This document shows, in pieces, positions 45,618-54,028 of a stretch of 64,000 nucleotides of DNA (its first letter is position 1; the number at the start of each line of letters is the position of its first letter). Origin of the DNA: Caballeronia insecticola (GTDB lineage Bacteria > Pseudomonadota > Gammaproteobacteria > Burkholderiales > Burkholderiaceae); contig NC_021288.1 of NCBI RefSeq assembly GCF_000402035.1, positions 744,001-808,000 on the forward strand, given 5' to 3'. The notes below the pieces were generated by a model that saw nothing but the letters and a program-made list of their open reading frames with translations, searched no databases and was not told the origin of the DNA. A program made the translations under genes and the position numbers.

Positions 45618-47039
45618 TCAACTCACGCCCAGCAACGACTTCGGTTCGAGAAACGCTTCGAGCCCGTACGTGCCGTACTCGCGCCCGATGCCCGATTGCT
45701 TGAAGCCGCCGAACGGCGCGGCCGGTTCGTGCGCGAGCGTGTTGACGAGCACGCGTCCCGCTTCGATGCGCGAGGCCACCGCCTCGGCACGCGCGGCATC
45801 GGCGGAACAGACGTAGGCTTGCAGCCCATAAGGCGTGTCGTTGGCGATGGCGATCGCGTCCTCGGTATCCTCATACGCAATGATCGACAGCACCGGACCG
45901 AAGATCTCCTCACGCGCAATGGTCATGTCGTTGCGCACGTCGCTGAAGATAGTTGGACGCACAAACCATCCGGCGTTCACGCCTTCGGGCCGCCCTTCGC
46001 CGCCCGCGATCAGACGCGCGCCCTCGTCGATGCCGATGCGGATATAACGCTGCACGCGCTCCCATTGCTTGCGGCTCACCATCGGTCCGATGCGCGTTCG
46101 TGGATCGCGCGGATCGCCCGAACGAAACTCCGCGACCGCGCGCGTGATCTTTTCCTCGAACTCGCGCAAACGCGTCTGCGGCACGAGAATGCGCGTGCCC
46201 GCGATGCACGCCTGACCGCTGTTCATGAAGCCCGCATCGAGTGCGAGCAGCACGGCTTCGTCGACATTCGCATCGTCGAGCACGATCATCGGCGACTTGC
46301 CGCCCAGTTCCAGCGTCACGCGCTTGAGCGTGTCGGCGGCGGTGCGCAGGATCGTCTTGCCGACCGCCGTCGAACCGGTGAACGACAACTTCGCGACATC
46401 GGGATGCGCGCTGATTTCCGCGCCGACCGTCTCGCCGCGCCCCGTGACGATGTTGAACACGCCCGGCGGCAAACCGGCCGCATGCAGCGCCTCGGTGACG
46501 ACGCGCGTTTGCATCGCGCTCATCTCGCTCGGCTTGATCACGGCCGTGCAGCCCGCCGCGAGCGCCGCCGCGAGCTTGCCGCAGATGAAGCCCGCATCGC
46601 TGTTCCATGGCGTGATCAGGCCCGCGACGCCGAGCGGCTGCATCACGACGCGAGCCGTGCCCGCGCGACGTTCGAACGCATAGCTCTCGAGCACGTTGGC
46701 CGCATCGAGCAGGACGCTGCTTGCATGCCGCGCCATCCAGCGAGCGCGCGACACGGGCGCGCCGTATTCGTCGACGATAGCGTCGAAGAGCGCGTCTTCC
46801 TTCGCGGCCACCGCTTCGTACATGCGCTTCAGCATATCGATGCGTTCATGCTTGCCGGTGCGCGAAAACGCGGGAAATGCGCGCTTCGCAGCGGCGATGG
46901 CGGCGCGTGCATCGTGCGCATCGGCTAAGCGCACGCGTCCGATCACGGTCTCGGTGGAAGGATCGAAGAGCTCGAAGAACTCGTCGCCGTGCGGCGTGAC
47001 GAACGCGCCGTCGATATAAATCTGATCGATGATCTGCAT
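45618..47039 (-). CDS. NAD(P)-dependent aldehyde dehydrogenase
   Basis: A 473-residue aldehyde dehydrogenase with the general base Glu in VTLELGGKSP, catalytic Cys in GFMNSGQACIAGTRI and the NAD-binding FTGSTAVGKTIL. FGGFKQSGIGREYGTYGLEAFLEPKS is the usual C-terminal dimer segment. It oxidises an aldehyde to its acid. ATG 47039 is the first Met at the family N-terminus; the frame runs open further into the divergent LysR gene. That LysR gene, 102 bases away, is its likely regulator. Confidence 0.92.
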   Translation of the reverse strand: MQIIDQIYIDGAFVTPHGDEFFELFDPSTETVIGRVRLADAHDARAAIAAAKRAFPAFSRTGKHERIDMLKRMYEAVAAKEDALFDAIVDEYGAPVSRARWMARHASSVLLDAANVLESYAFERRAGTARVVMQPLGVAGLITPWNSDAGFICGKLAAALAAGCTAVIKPSEMSAMQTRVVTEALHAAGLPPGVFNIVTGRGETVGAEISAHPDVAKLSFTGSTAVGKTILRTAADTLKRVTLELGGKSPMIVLDDANVDEAVLLALDAGFMNSGQACIAGTRILVPQTRLREFEEKITRAVAEFRSGDPRDPRTRIGPMVSRKQWERVQRYIRIGIDEGARLIAGGEGRPEGVNAGWFVRPTIFSDVRNDMTIAREEIFGPVLSIIAYEDTEDAIAIANDTPYGLQAYVCSADAARAEAVASRIEAGRVLVNTLAHEPAAPFGGFKQSGIGREYGTYGLEAFLEPKSLLGVS

Positions 47040-47061
47040 GGTCGATTCCGGTGAATGGCTG

Positions 47062-47079
47062 CTATCGAAGACAAGATAG
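47062..47079. promoter_or_regulatory. CTATC-N8-GATAG inverted repeat between aldehyde dehydrogenase and LysR
   Basis: CTATC and GATAG arms flank eight bases in the 102-base gap between the divergent genes. Position and symmetry suit a LysR site, but five-base arms also occur by chance. Confidence 0.4.
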
Positions 47080-47141
47080 GCCCATTCTATTGATTCGACT
47101 AGCCGTACAATCCTGAAAGACCTGTTGAGCGATTTAGGACA

Positions 47142-48083
47142 ATGAAGACATCCGGACTGAGCGAACTCGAAGCGGTGCTGGCCGTGGCGCGCCACCGCAG
47201 TTTTCGGGCGGCGGCCCGCGAAATGAGCGTGTCGACTTCCGCGCTGAGTCATGCGGTGGCAGCGCTGGAGGCGCGCATCGGCGTGCGGCTGTTCAACCGG
47301 ACGACGCGCAGCGTGTCGCTGTCCGAAGCGGGCGCGCAGTTCGTGCAAAGCGTCGCGCCCGCGCTCTCGACTATCCGCGATGCGCTCGAACAGGCCGGCA
47401 GCTTTCGCGACACGCCGTCGGGCACGCTGCGCATCAACACGTCGACGGGTGCGGCGAATCAGGTGATGCCGCTCTTCATCGCGTTTCTCGAACGCTATCC
47501 CGACATGAAGCTCGATATCGTCACCGAGGGACGAATGATCGATATCGTGGTCGAAGGCTTCGACGCGGGCATTCGCCTGCTGGAAACCGTGCCGCAGGAC
47601 ATGATCGCCGTGCCGTTCGGCGACCGGCAGCGCTTCGCGGTCGTCGGCAGTCCGGCGTACTTCGCGCAGCACGCGCCGCCGCGTGTGCCTGCGGATCTCG
47701 CGGCGCATCGCTGCATACGCAGCCGCATGCCGAGCGGGTCCATCTATCAATGGGAGTTCGAGAAACACGGGCAGGCGCTGCGCATCGACGGCGAAAGCGC
47801 GCTCACGCTCGACGATCCCGGCCTCATGCTCGCGGCGGCGCGCGCCGGTCTCGGGCTCACTTACCTGACCGAATGGAACGTCGGCGCGGATCTCGAAGCA
47901 GGCACGCTCGTGCGCGTGCTCGAGGACTGGACGCCACCACTCGACGGACTGTGCCTCTACTATCCGGGCAGACGGCATGTGCCCGCAGGCCTGCGCATGC
48001 TGATTGAGCTGATTCGCGAACATGCCGATGCGAAGCGGGCGCGTGCGGCGCGCAAGTCGAAGCCCCGCGTGAAGCGGCGCTGA
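47142..48083 (+). CDS. LysR-type transcriptional regulator
   Basis: A 313-residue LysR protein of the CrgA-like branch (LSELEAVLAVARHRSFRAAA, then STSALSHAVAALEARIGVRL). The effector domain is complete, with a basic C-terminal tail (AKRARAARKSKPRVKRR). It is divergent from the aldehyde dehydrogenase gene. This group often controls short-chain oxidoreductases or aldehyde-detoxifying genes. Confidence 0.92.
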   Translation: MKTSGLSELEAVLAVARHRSFRAAAREMSVSTSALSHAVAALEARIGVRLFNRTTRSVSLSEAGAQFVQSVAPALSTIRDALEQAGSFRDTPSGTLRINTSTGAANQVMPLFIAFLERYPDMKLDIVTEGRMIDIVVEGFDAGIRLLETVPQDMIAVPFGDRQRFAVVGSPAYFAQHAPPRVPADLAAHRCIRSRMPSGSIYQWEFEKHGQALRIDGESALTLDDPGLMLAAARAGLGLTYLTEWNVGADLEAGTLVRVLEDWTPPLDGLCLYYPGRRHVPAGLRMLIELIREHADAKRARAARKSKPRVKRR

Positions 48084-48473
48084 TGCGTCGGTCGATCGGA
48101 GGCTGTATCTCTTTTCGTGATCGCGGCGTGCGTGTGCACCGCAGCGATTTTTCATCGACAGCGCGAACCGCCTTCGCATGTCAATGCGAAGCCTTTACGG
48201 CCCCATCAGTTTTGTTTATCGCGATTTTCATCGCTGCGTGAGGAAAGCGCGCAAGGATGCGCTGCGTTGAAACGCGCCCGAAGCCCGCGCGATAAGGCCT
48301 TGCCAAGGGTTGCAAGCGTGCCTTGCAATTCCCTGTCGAAACTCACCCGCTGGTTAACCCCTTCTTCTTGCGCCGCCGCGACGGAGTACGTTCGGAGCCG
48401 CAGGCGGTCGAGCTCGCTCGCGTCCTGCCTTCGCAACAGCTAATCAACGACAAACGGTGAGGGGAGTTCAAGA
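48084..48473. other. Intergenic region upstream of the porin remnant
   Basis: A 390-base gap with no recognisable gene. It holds the presumed porin promoter; a strong ribosome binding site (GAGGGGAG) lies at about 48460-48467 before the GTG start. A TTTGTTTATCGCGATTTT stretch around 48211 is more AT-rich than its surroundings. No clear terminator for the preceding LysR gene. Confidence 0.4.
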
Positions 48474-49199
48474 GTGAAACGTCAACTGAAGCAGTTGAGC
48501 GCGGGCGCGTTTGCGAGTGCGGCGGCCATCGCGACGCCGGCGTTCGCCCAGAGTAGCGTGACGTTGTACGGCATCGTCGACGATTCGATCGTCTATCAAA
48601 GCAGCCAGACCAATCTCGCCAAAACGAACGCGGGCCGCTCGAACGTCAAGATGGCCTCGGGCATCTGGGCGGGCAGCCGCTTCGGCCTGAAGGGCGCCGA
48701 AGACTTGGGCGGCGGTAATAAGGCTATCTTTCAGCTGGAATCGGGCTTCGATATCAACAGCGGCGGCCAGCAGTTCACCAACGCGATGTTCGGCCGCCAG
48801 GCATGGGTCGGCCTGACGAACCCCGCCTACGGTACCTTGACGCTGGGCCGTCAATACACGTCGTACTACACGCTGCTTTCGCCGTATAGCCCGACCAACT
48901 GGCTCACCGGTTACTTCGGCGCGCATCCGGGCGACCTCGACGGCATGGACACGATCTACCGTGCCAATAACTCGATCGTCTATACATCGCCGAAACTGTA
49001 CGGCTTTACCGTCAGCGGTTCTTACTCGCTCGCGGGCGTGCCCGACAGCGTGTATCAAGGCTCGACGTGGTCGGCAGCACTTCAGTATCAGCAAGGTCCG
49101 ATCGGCGGTACGGTCGCGTTCTCGCGCATCAACAACGCGGCGAATCATGGACAGATACTGGAAGCTCAACGCCGCGGCAACTCCCCCAGCCGTGCCTGA
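48474..49199 (+). pseudogene. Gram-negative porin gene truncated at about codon 223
   Basis: GTG at 48474 starts a typical betaproteobacterial porin: signal peptide with cleavage after AFA (residue 25), mature start QSSVTLYGIVDDSIVYQS, then GSRFGLKGAEDLGGGNKAIF and TLTLGRQYTSYYTLLSP. Homology runs to FSRINNAAN (about residue 223), then the frame reads 18 unrelated residues and stops at 49199. A complete porin needs about 130-160 further residues, ending in an aromatic residue; none of that is found downstream. The break falls at about 49145, where a phage tail-spike-like gene begins in another frame. The product cannot form a full barrel. Confidence 0.85.
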
Positions 49200-50649
49200 A
49201 AGCAACGCGGGCGGCTATCCGCAAGACGGCGTTCCGTCGGGCGACATCAAAGACACTGTTCCAGGCGCTTGGTGGTATCACAGCGTGACGGAAGAGATAC
49301 GCGGCGCTATCGCGAAGTTAGGTGGCGTTCCTGACTGGACGAAGACTGATCAGCTCGCGACCGCCATTTCCAGCTCGATTCAATCGGCCACGAGCCGCGT
49401 CACGTCCGACCTCGCCGCACTAGACGGGGCATCGTTGATCGGCTTTATGAGCCCGCACACGCCACGGCTTGCGAACCCGTACTCAACGATCATCGCGAAC
49501 AACGAAGCAAACTATAACGCCGATGAAGGCATCCAGTTTGGATTGCAGTGCGGCATCGTAATCGGGCAAAACGTCTTGATTGGCAACGGCGATCTCGGCA
49601 TCGAGGGCGACACCGCTTTCGCGACCTCAGCGACATTCGACACGCTAGGATTCGAGGTCCCGTCTCAAGCAATCGTCATCGGTAACTACATTGATGGCCG
49701 CACGCTCGACGGCACACTGGGACGGGGCGGAATCACCTTCTCGGGTGGCAACGAGGGAGTCGCCCAGATCACGGGCAACATCGTTCGCAATGTTGCGGGC
49801 AAGATGGGCATTTCCGCGTTACAGCGCTCCGGCGGCTTCATCGTCGTCGAGGGGAACATGCTGGATCAGTGCGACCCCGGAGCGCTTCAGCATCAGATTC
49901 AAGCGAGCGCGATGTGGGTCAGGGTGAACAACAACACCATTACCCGACCCGGCGCGACGAACTCCCACGACGTCGTGTTCATCTACGGTTCGAATCAAGT
50001 CGCGCTTATCGAAGGCAACTATAGTGACGCGGTTACAGCAAATTGTGCGCGCATCGCCCCCGCGAATGCCTCGTTCAAGCTATTACGCGTCTCGCAGAAT
50101 ACCTTCCTTGGATCTGGAGCCGACGCCATCATTCTCGCGCCTTCGTCCGCATGCGCGATTCAGGCGGTAGACATCAGCTCGAACCAGCTATTGAACGTCA
50201 ACTCGTCGGGCTGGACGGATAAGAGAGCCATTTCCGTGAGGCCGTCGAGCGCAGACCTGGCCGTAACGATCGGCCGGTTGTCCGTGCGAGGTAACAGTCT
50301 GACGTATGCAGCACCGACGCAATATCCGATCGGCCTTATCAACATGCAAGCGGGTTCGGTCAGCGAGGCCGATATAGGGGAAAACAGTTTCGGCGTTCCG
50401 TCGATGCCCAATGGGAATGGCTCGATCGACTTGGCTACGGCGGTAGTCCCGTACCAGCTATTCGAGCGCTCGAACATTTTACCGGGACAACGTTCGTTAA
50501 GAGGGGCAGCGCCGCCGACCTTGGGAACGTGGGCGATCGGTGACAACATGACGAACATCGACCCTTCTGCGAATCCCGTCGTCGGATGGGTCTGTACGCT
50601 CGCGGGCTCACCTGGAACATGGAAGCCGTACGGCGCGCTCACGTCGTGA
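49147..50649 (+). CDS. Phage tail-fibre/tail-spike-like protein
   Basis: A 500-residue protein. The N-terminus (MDRYWKLNAAATPPAVPESN; then VPGAWWYHSVTEEIRGAI, about 39-55) is the tail-attachment start seen in many Burkholderia prophage tail fibres. A short helical linker (SATSRVTSDLAALDGASL) leads to a parallel beta-helix region of ~20-residue Asn/Gly-rich turns (GNYIDG, GNIVRN, GNMLDQ, NNNTITR, GNYSD). The C-terminus (WVCTLAGSPGTWKPYGALTS) matches carbohydrate-contact ends of such proteins. No ribosome binding site precedes the ATG, which lies inside the truncated porin frame. No other phage gene is present. By eye, codon use is less GC-biased than its neighbours. It may be a stranded module of a prophage or tailocin. 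Confidence 0.78.
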   Translation: MDRYWKLNAAATPPAVPESNAGGYPQDGVPSGDIKDTVPGAWWYHSVTEEIRGAIAKLGGVPDWTKTDQLATAISSSIQSATSRVTSDLAALDGASLIGFMSPHTPRLANPYSTIIANNEANYNADEGIQFGLQCGIVIGQNVLIGNGDLGIEGDTAFATSATFDTLGFEVPSQAIVIGNYIDGRTLDGTLGRGGITFSGGNEGVAQITGNIVRNVAGKMGISALQRSGGFIVVEGNMLDQCDPGALQHQIQASAMWVRVNNNTITRPGATNSHDVVFIYGSNQVALIEGNYSDAVTANCARIAPANASFKLLRVSQNTFLGSGADAIILAPSSACAIQAVDISSNQLLNVNSSGWTDKRAISVRPSSADLAVTIGRLSVRGNSLTYAAPTQYPIGLINMQAGSVSEADIGENSFGVPSMPNGNGSIDLATAVVPYQLFERSNILPGQRSLRGAAPPTLGTWAIGDNMTNIDPSANPVVGWVCTLAGSPGTWKPYGALTS

Positions 50650-50705
50650 AATTCCTCGTGTTATCGACGCTCGCGGTTGTTCTCTGCGCGCGCACCATCG
50701 CCTGA
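50646..50705 (+). CDS. Possible 19-residue hydrophobic peptide after the tail-spike gene
   Basis: A GTG overlapping the tail-spike stop (GTGA) opens MKFLVLSTLAVVLCARTIA and stops. It looks like the start of a signal peptide or lysis-type protein cut short. The overlap suggests it once began a coupled gene. Too short to be sure. Confidence 0.3.
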   Translation: MKFLVLSTLAVVLCARTIA

Positions 50706-51531
50706 ACGCGGCATCGTAGCCGGGCAGAGTCTTTCGCGAGATCGCGTTCGAGGTCTATGTCGCCGCGCGCGAGCGTGCCCGGCTTGAAGTTCGATGGGTA
50801 CGCTCGCGCCTTCGAGCAATTGCCACGGCACGCCGCGCCACCCCCGACTGACCCCACTCGCAACCTGCAACACCATCTCGCGCACATGACACCGCATGCA
50901 AAGGTGGCCTTTGCGAACAACAGCAAGCACAACACCCATCAACACCCGCCGCAGCGCGGCGTCGCCTCCATCGCCTTTAGTAGAAACGCCTACGGCAACT
51001 GTGCCCGAACACAGTAGAGACCATTCGAAAACATGCCTGCGGCAAGATGTTTTTTCTGCTCTCCGGTTTACATCGACGTCGGAACGAAGTAACCTTTCCC
51101 CCGCAATGATGCTTAAAGGCAACGGTTTCCGGGGGCGGACAACATTCGCCCGATAGTCAGAAAATTTGACTTCATCACCGCATAACCGCTGCACATGTTA
51201 CCGACACAACGAGCCCTGAGTTCGTTGGTCACCCTGGATGTCCGCGCATTGTTTCGCCGGCGTTCTGTCACCCGAGCGCGCGTGCAACATGCGCCGGGTT
51301 TGCACCAGCGAATCTGCACTGCCCTTGCCTTTTCCGGCGCGTACGCGTTGCCGCAAAATTTCTGCATGCTCGGGTAGTCATTCGGACAACTAACGACCGT
51401 TCGTTTCGACATCGGCCACGCACGCCTGTGCGGTCGATGCACGTATCGTCCTGTCCGCCATTTGACTGTTCCCGGCCGATTGCTTCGTTTTTTGCCGGGA
51501 ACGCGCATTTTCTTTCGTACTCCTTATTGTT
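50706..51531. other. Apparently non-coding stretch after the tail-spike gene
   Basis: About 826 bases with no convincing gene on either strand. Open frames here (for example 50661-51194 on the minus strand) lack family features and have skewed composition. An AT-rich patch about 51033-51060 (with GATGTTTTTTCT) follows. I found no porin C-terminus, transposase, terminal repeat or tRNA. The likeliest reading is decayed mobile or porin-flanking DNA plus the promoter of the glycoside hydrolase gene. Confidence 0.45.
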
Positions 51532-52626
51532 ATGAACATTCGACATCAGGCTTCATCGCTATTCCCCCGCTTCATGTCCGCAAACAAGGCGAGTGCAATC
51601 GCCACGACGCTGATCGCGAGCGCCATGCTGGCCGCATGCGGCGGCGGTGGCGACAGCGCGGTCGACGCTGCCACTGGCAAGGCCGCCTTGCCCCAATCGA
51701 CCGCGAAGGCCGCGAACAACGGCTCGATCTTCTACGGCATGAACGGCCACAACAGCAACGGCGGCGCGTACGACACGACAAGCGCGCAGAAGCAGCTCTC
51801 GCAGTTGCAGGACCTGGGCGCGAACATCTATCGCAACGACGTGTACAGCCAGGCATCGGCGAATCAGGTCGCAAACGTCGCCAGGACGATGGCAGACGGC
51901 GGCGTGACGGTCTATCCGGTCATGCTGCTGAGCCTCAACTACAACAACGAGGACGACGCCTATAACGCCGGCTTCGCAATGGGCAAGCAGACGGCGAGTT
52001 CTTATCGCTACCCGTATTACGAAGTCGGCAACGAACTGGAAGCGAACACGCTCAACGGCAACGTCGACGGCACACTGTGGAATCAGTACGACAACCGCTC
52101 CTACACCATCGCGCGCGGCGTGATTCGCGGCATGATCGCGGGCGTGAAGTCGGTGGACGGCTCGGCGAAAATCGTGCTCGGCGGCACGTGGCTGCATTAC
52201 GCGTTCTATCAGATGCTCGCGGACGGCTCGCAGCCCGACGGTTCCTGGGGTCATCCGACCGTAAGCTGGGACATCACCGCATGGCACTGGTATTCGAACG
52301 AAGGCGACATCACGCATGCATGCGGCGGCACCGGTTGCCACGACGTGCTCCAGGTGCTGCACGACATGGGCAAGCCGATCTGGATCAACGAATTCGGCGT
52401 GCGTCCGGACTACGGCTCGTATAACCAGATCGCGTCGTACATCACGGGTAACGCGATGATGGCGCAATACGTGAGCGTCGCGTCGAAGTACAACATCCAG
52501 TCGATTCAGGCGTTCGAACTCTACGACGACAGCGAAGGCGCCTACGGGCTCTTCGAGTCGGACGGCACGACGAAAAAGCCCGCGTATTCCGCATACAAGG
52601 ATTTCGTGCAAAGCCATCCGATGTAA
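51532..52626 (+). CDS. Lipoprotein clan GH-A glycoside hydrolase
   Basis: A 364-residue (or 350, if ATG 51574 is used) secreted lipoprotein. The signal ends in the lipobox LAAC with Cys36, followed by a Gly/Ala/Ser-rich linker. The TIM-barrel has the clan GH-A acid/base in YEVGNELEAN (Glu168) and nucleophile in WINEFGVRPD (Glu287), with AWHWYS between. It resembles short GH39/GH5-type enzymes that trim exopolysaccharide. It is tethered to a membrane facing the periplasm or cell surface. A strong terminator follows. It is next to a galactofuranose-type sugar importer operon, so released sugars may feed it. Confidence 0.85.
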   Translation: MNIRHQASSLFPRFMSANKASAIATTLIASAMLAACGGGGDSAVDAATGKAALPQSTAKAANNGSIFYGMNGHNSNGGAYDTTSAQKQLSQLQDLGANIYRNDVYSQASANQVANVARTMADGGVTVYPVMLLSLNYNNEDDAYNAGFAMGKQTASSYRYPYYEVGNELEANTLNGNVDGTLWNQYDNRSYTIARGVIRGMIAGVKSVDGSAKIVLGGTWLHYAFYQMLADGSQPDGSWGHPTVSWDITAWHWYSNEGDITHACGGTGCHDVLQVLHDMGKPIWINEFGVRPDYGSYNQIASYITGNAMMAQYVSVASKYNIQSIQAFELYDDSEGAYGLFESDGTTKKPAYSAYKDFVQSHPM

Positions 52627-52685
52627 ATGCGGTCCGAACGCAGTCTCGTGACTGCGCGCGAATAGACTGCCGATCGATCCGTCTT

Positions 52686-52726
52686 GCGGCTCACTTTCGT
52701 TCTTCGAGTGAGCCGCTTTTCTTTTT
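52686..52726 (+). terminator. Intrinsic terminator of the glycoside hydrolase gene
   Basis: GCGGCTCACT (52686-52695) pairs perfectly with AGTGAGCCGC (52707-52716), with an 11-base loop, followed by TTTTCTTTTT. This is a textbook Rho-independent terminator 60 bases after the hydrolase stop. Confidence 0.92.
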
Positions 52727-53062
52727 AGGCGAGCACTTTCGCCTTCAGCATATTCACAGCCACGCGCGAGCGTTAATCAACGCTTTAAAGACGCATTCCC
52801 GATAATCGGGATCTCCCCATGCTGCAATGCATCAGCGCCGCGAGATGGTATGACTGTTTCTGCATGAAAAGCGGGTTAACGCCGATAAAAAGCGTTCGAA
52901 TAGCTTCATATAGTCTATCTATCTCGACTTCGATCACTTCGCTGTACGGAAACCCAAATAGCGGAACGAAGCGAGATAAATAGCAATGCGAATTAAATAT
53001 TTATTCCAAAACTATCCGAACGAAAATCGAATAAATCGCCAAGCGACGGAGGAACCACTGAC
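52727..53062. promoter_or_regulatory. AT-rich promoter region of the sugar ABC operon, with palindrome
   Basis: A 336-base region unusually AT-rich for this genome, especially 52880-53045. It contains a perfect palindrome CCCGATAATCGGG (52798-52810), a candidate operator for the FadR-type GntR regulator encoded at the end of the operon. AAATATTT (52995-53002) lies nearer the start. AGGAGG at about 53048-53053 is the ribosome binding site. Promoter hexamers could not be fixed. Confidence 0.5.
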
Positions 53063-54022
53063 ATGAAACGCCGCAACGTGTTGGTTGCAATGGCCGCTGC
53101 GCCATTGGGCGCAATGCTCCCGCTCACAAGCTTCGCGCAGAAGCCCATCGTTCTCGGTTTCGCGCAGGTCGGCGCCGAAAGCGAATGGCGCACCGCGAAC
53201 ACCGAGTCGATCAAGTCCAGCGCAAAGGAGGCAGGCATCGACCTGAAATTCTCCGACGCACAGCAGAAGCAGGAAAACCAGATCAAGGCGATCCGCTCGT
53301 ATATCGCGCAAAAAGTCGATGTGATCGCGTTCTCGCCGGTCGTCGAAACGGGTTGGGAGACCGTGCTCGTCGAGGCGAAAAACGCGAAGATTCCGGTCGT
53401 GCTCACCGACCGCGCGATCAGCAGCAAGGACGAAACGCTCTATGTGACGTTCATCGGCTCGGACTTCACGGAGGAAGGACGCAAGGCGGGCCGCTGGCTC
53501 GTCGAGAAGGAAAAGGGCAATGCGGGGCCGATCAATATCGTCGAGTTGCAGGGCACGGTCGGCTCGGCGCCTGCCATCGACCGGAAGAAAGGCTTCGAGG
53601 AAATCATCAAGGCCGATCCGAAGTTCAAGATCATCCGTTCGCAAACCGGCGACTTCACGCGCGCGAAGGGCAAGGAGGTGATGGAAGCGTTCCTCAAGGC
53701 CGAAGGCAAGAAGATCAACGTGCTCTACGCGCACAACGACGACATGGCGATCGGCGCGATCCAGGCCATCGAGGAAGCGGGCATGAAGCCGGGCAAGGAC
53801 ATCATCATCATTTCAGTCGACGGCGTGAAAGGCGCGTTCGAAGCCATGATGGCAGGCAAGCTCAATGTGTCCGTCGAATGCAGTCCGCTGCTCGGGCCGC
53901 AACTCATGTCGGTCGTGAAGGACATCAAGGCGGGCAAATCCGTGCCCAAGCGCATCGTGACGCAGGAGAGCATCTTCCCGATGGAGGTCGCGGCGAAGGA
54001 ATTTCCCAATCGTAAATACTGA
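53063..54022 (+). CDS. ytfQ: Sugar ABC transporter substrate-binding protein, YtfQ-like
   Basis: A 319-residue periplasmic binding protein. The signal peptide is MKRRNVLVAMAAAPLGAMLP with cleavage near SFA. QKQENQIKAIRSYIAQKVDV, IVELQGTVGSAPAIDRKKGF and SQTGDFTRAKGKEVMEAFLK match YtfQ, which binds galactofuranose. Gene order ytfQ-ytfR-ytfT-yjfF is kept. The ligand here may be a furanose sugar such as galactofuranose or arabinofuranose. Confidence 0.92.
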   Translation: MKRRNVLVAMAAAPLGAMLPLTSFAQKPIVLGFAQVGAESEWRTANTESIKSSAKEAGIDLKFSDAQQKQENQIKAIRSYIAQKVDVIAFSPVVETGWETVLVEAKNAKIPVVLTDRAISSKDETLYVTFIGSDFTEEGRKAGRWLVEKEKGNAGPINIVELQGTVGSAPAIDRKKGFEEIIKADPKFKIIRSQTGDFTRAKGKEVMEAFLKAEGKKINVLYAHNDDMAIGAIQAIEEAGMKPGKDIIIISVDGVKGAFEAMMAGKLNVSVECSPLLGPQLMSVVKDIKAGKSVPKRIVTQESIFPMEVAAKEFPNRKY

Positions 54023-54028
54023 CCGCCT

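Noticed and set aside
49120..50660. Insertion sequence or integrase-mediated insertion at the porin
   Set aside because: No transposase, integrase, terminal inverted repeat or flanking direct repeat was found around the junction.
50661..51194. 177-codon minus-strand frame after the tail-spike gene
   Set aside because: No recognisable domain, biased composition and no ribosome binding site; treated as non-coding.
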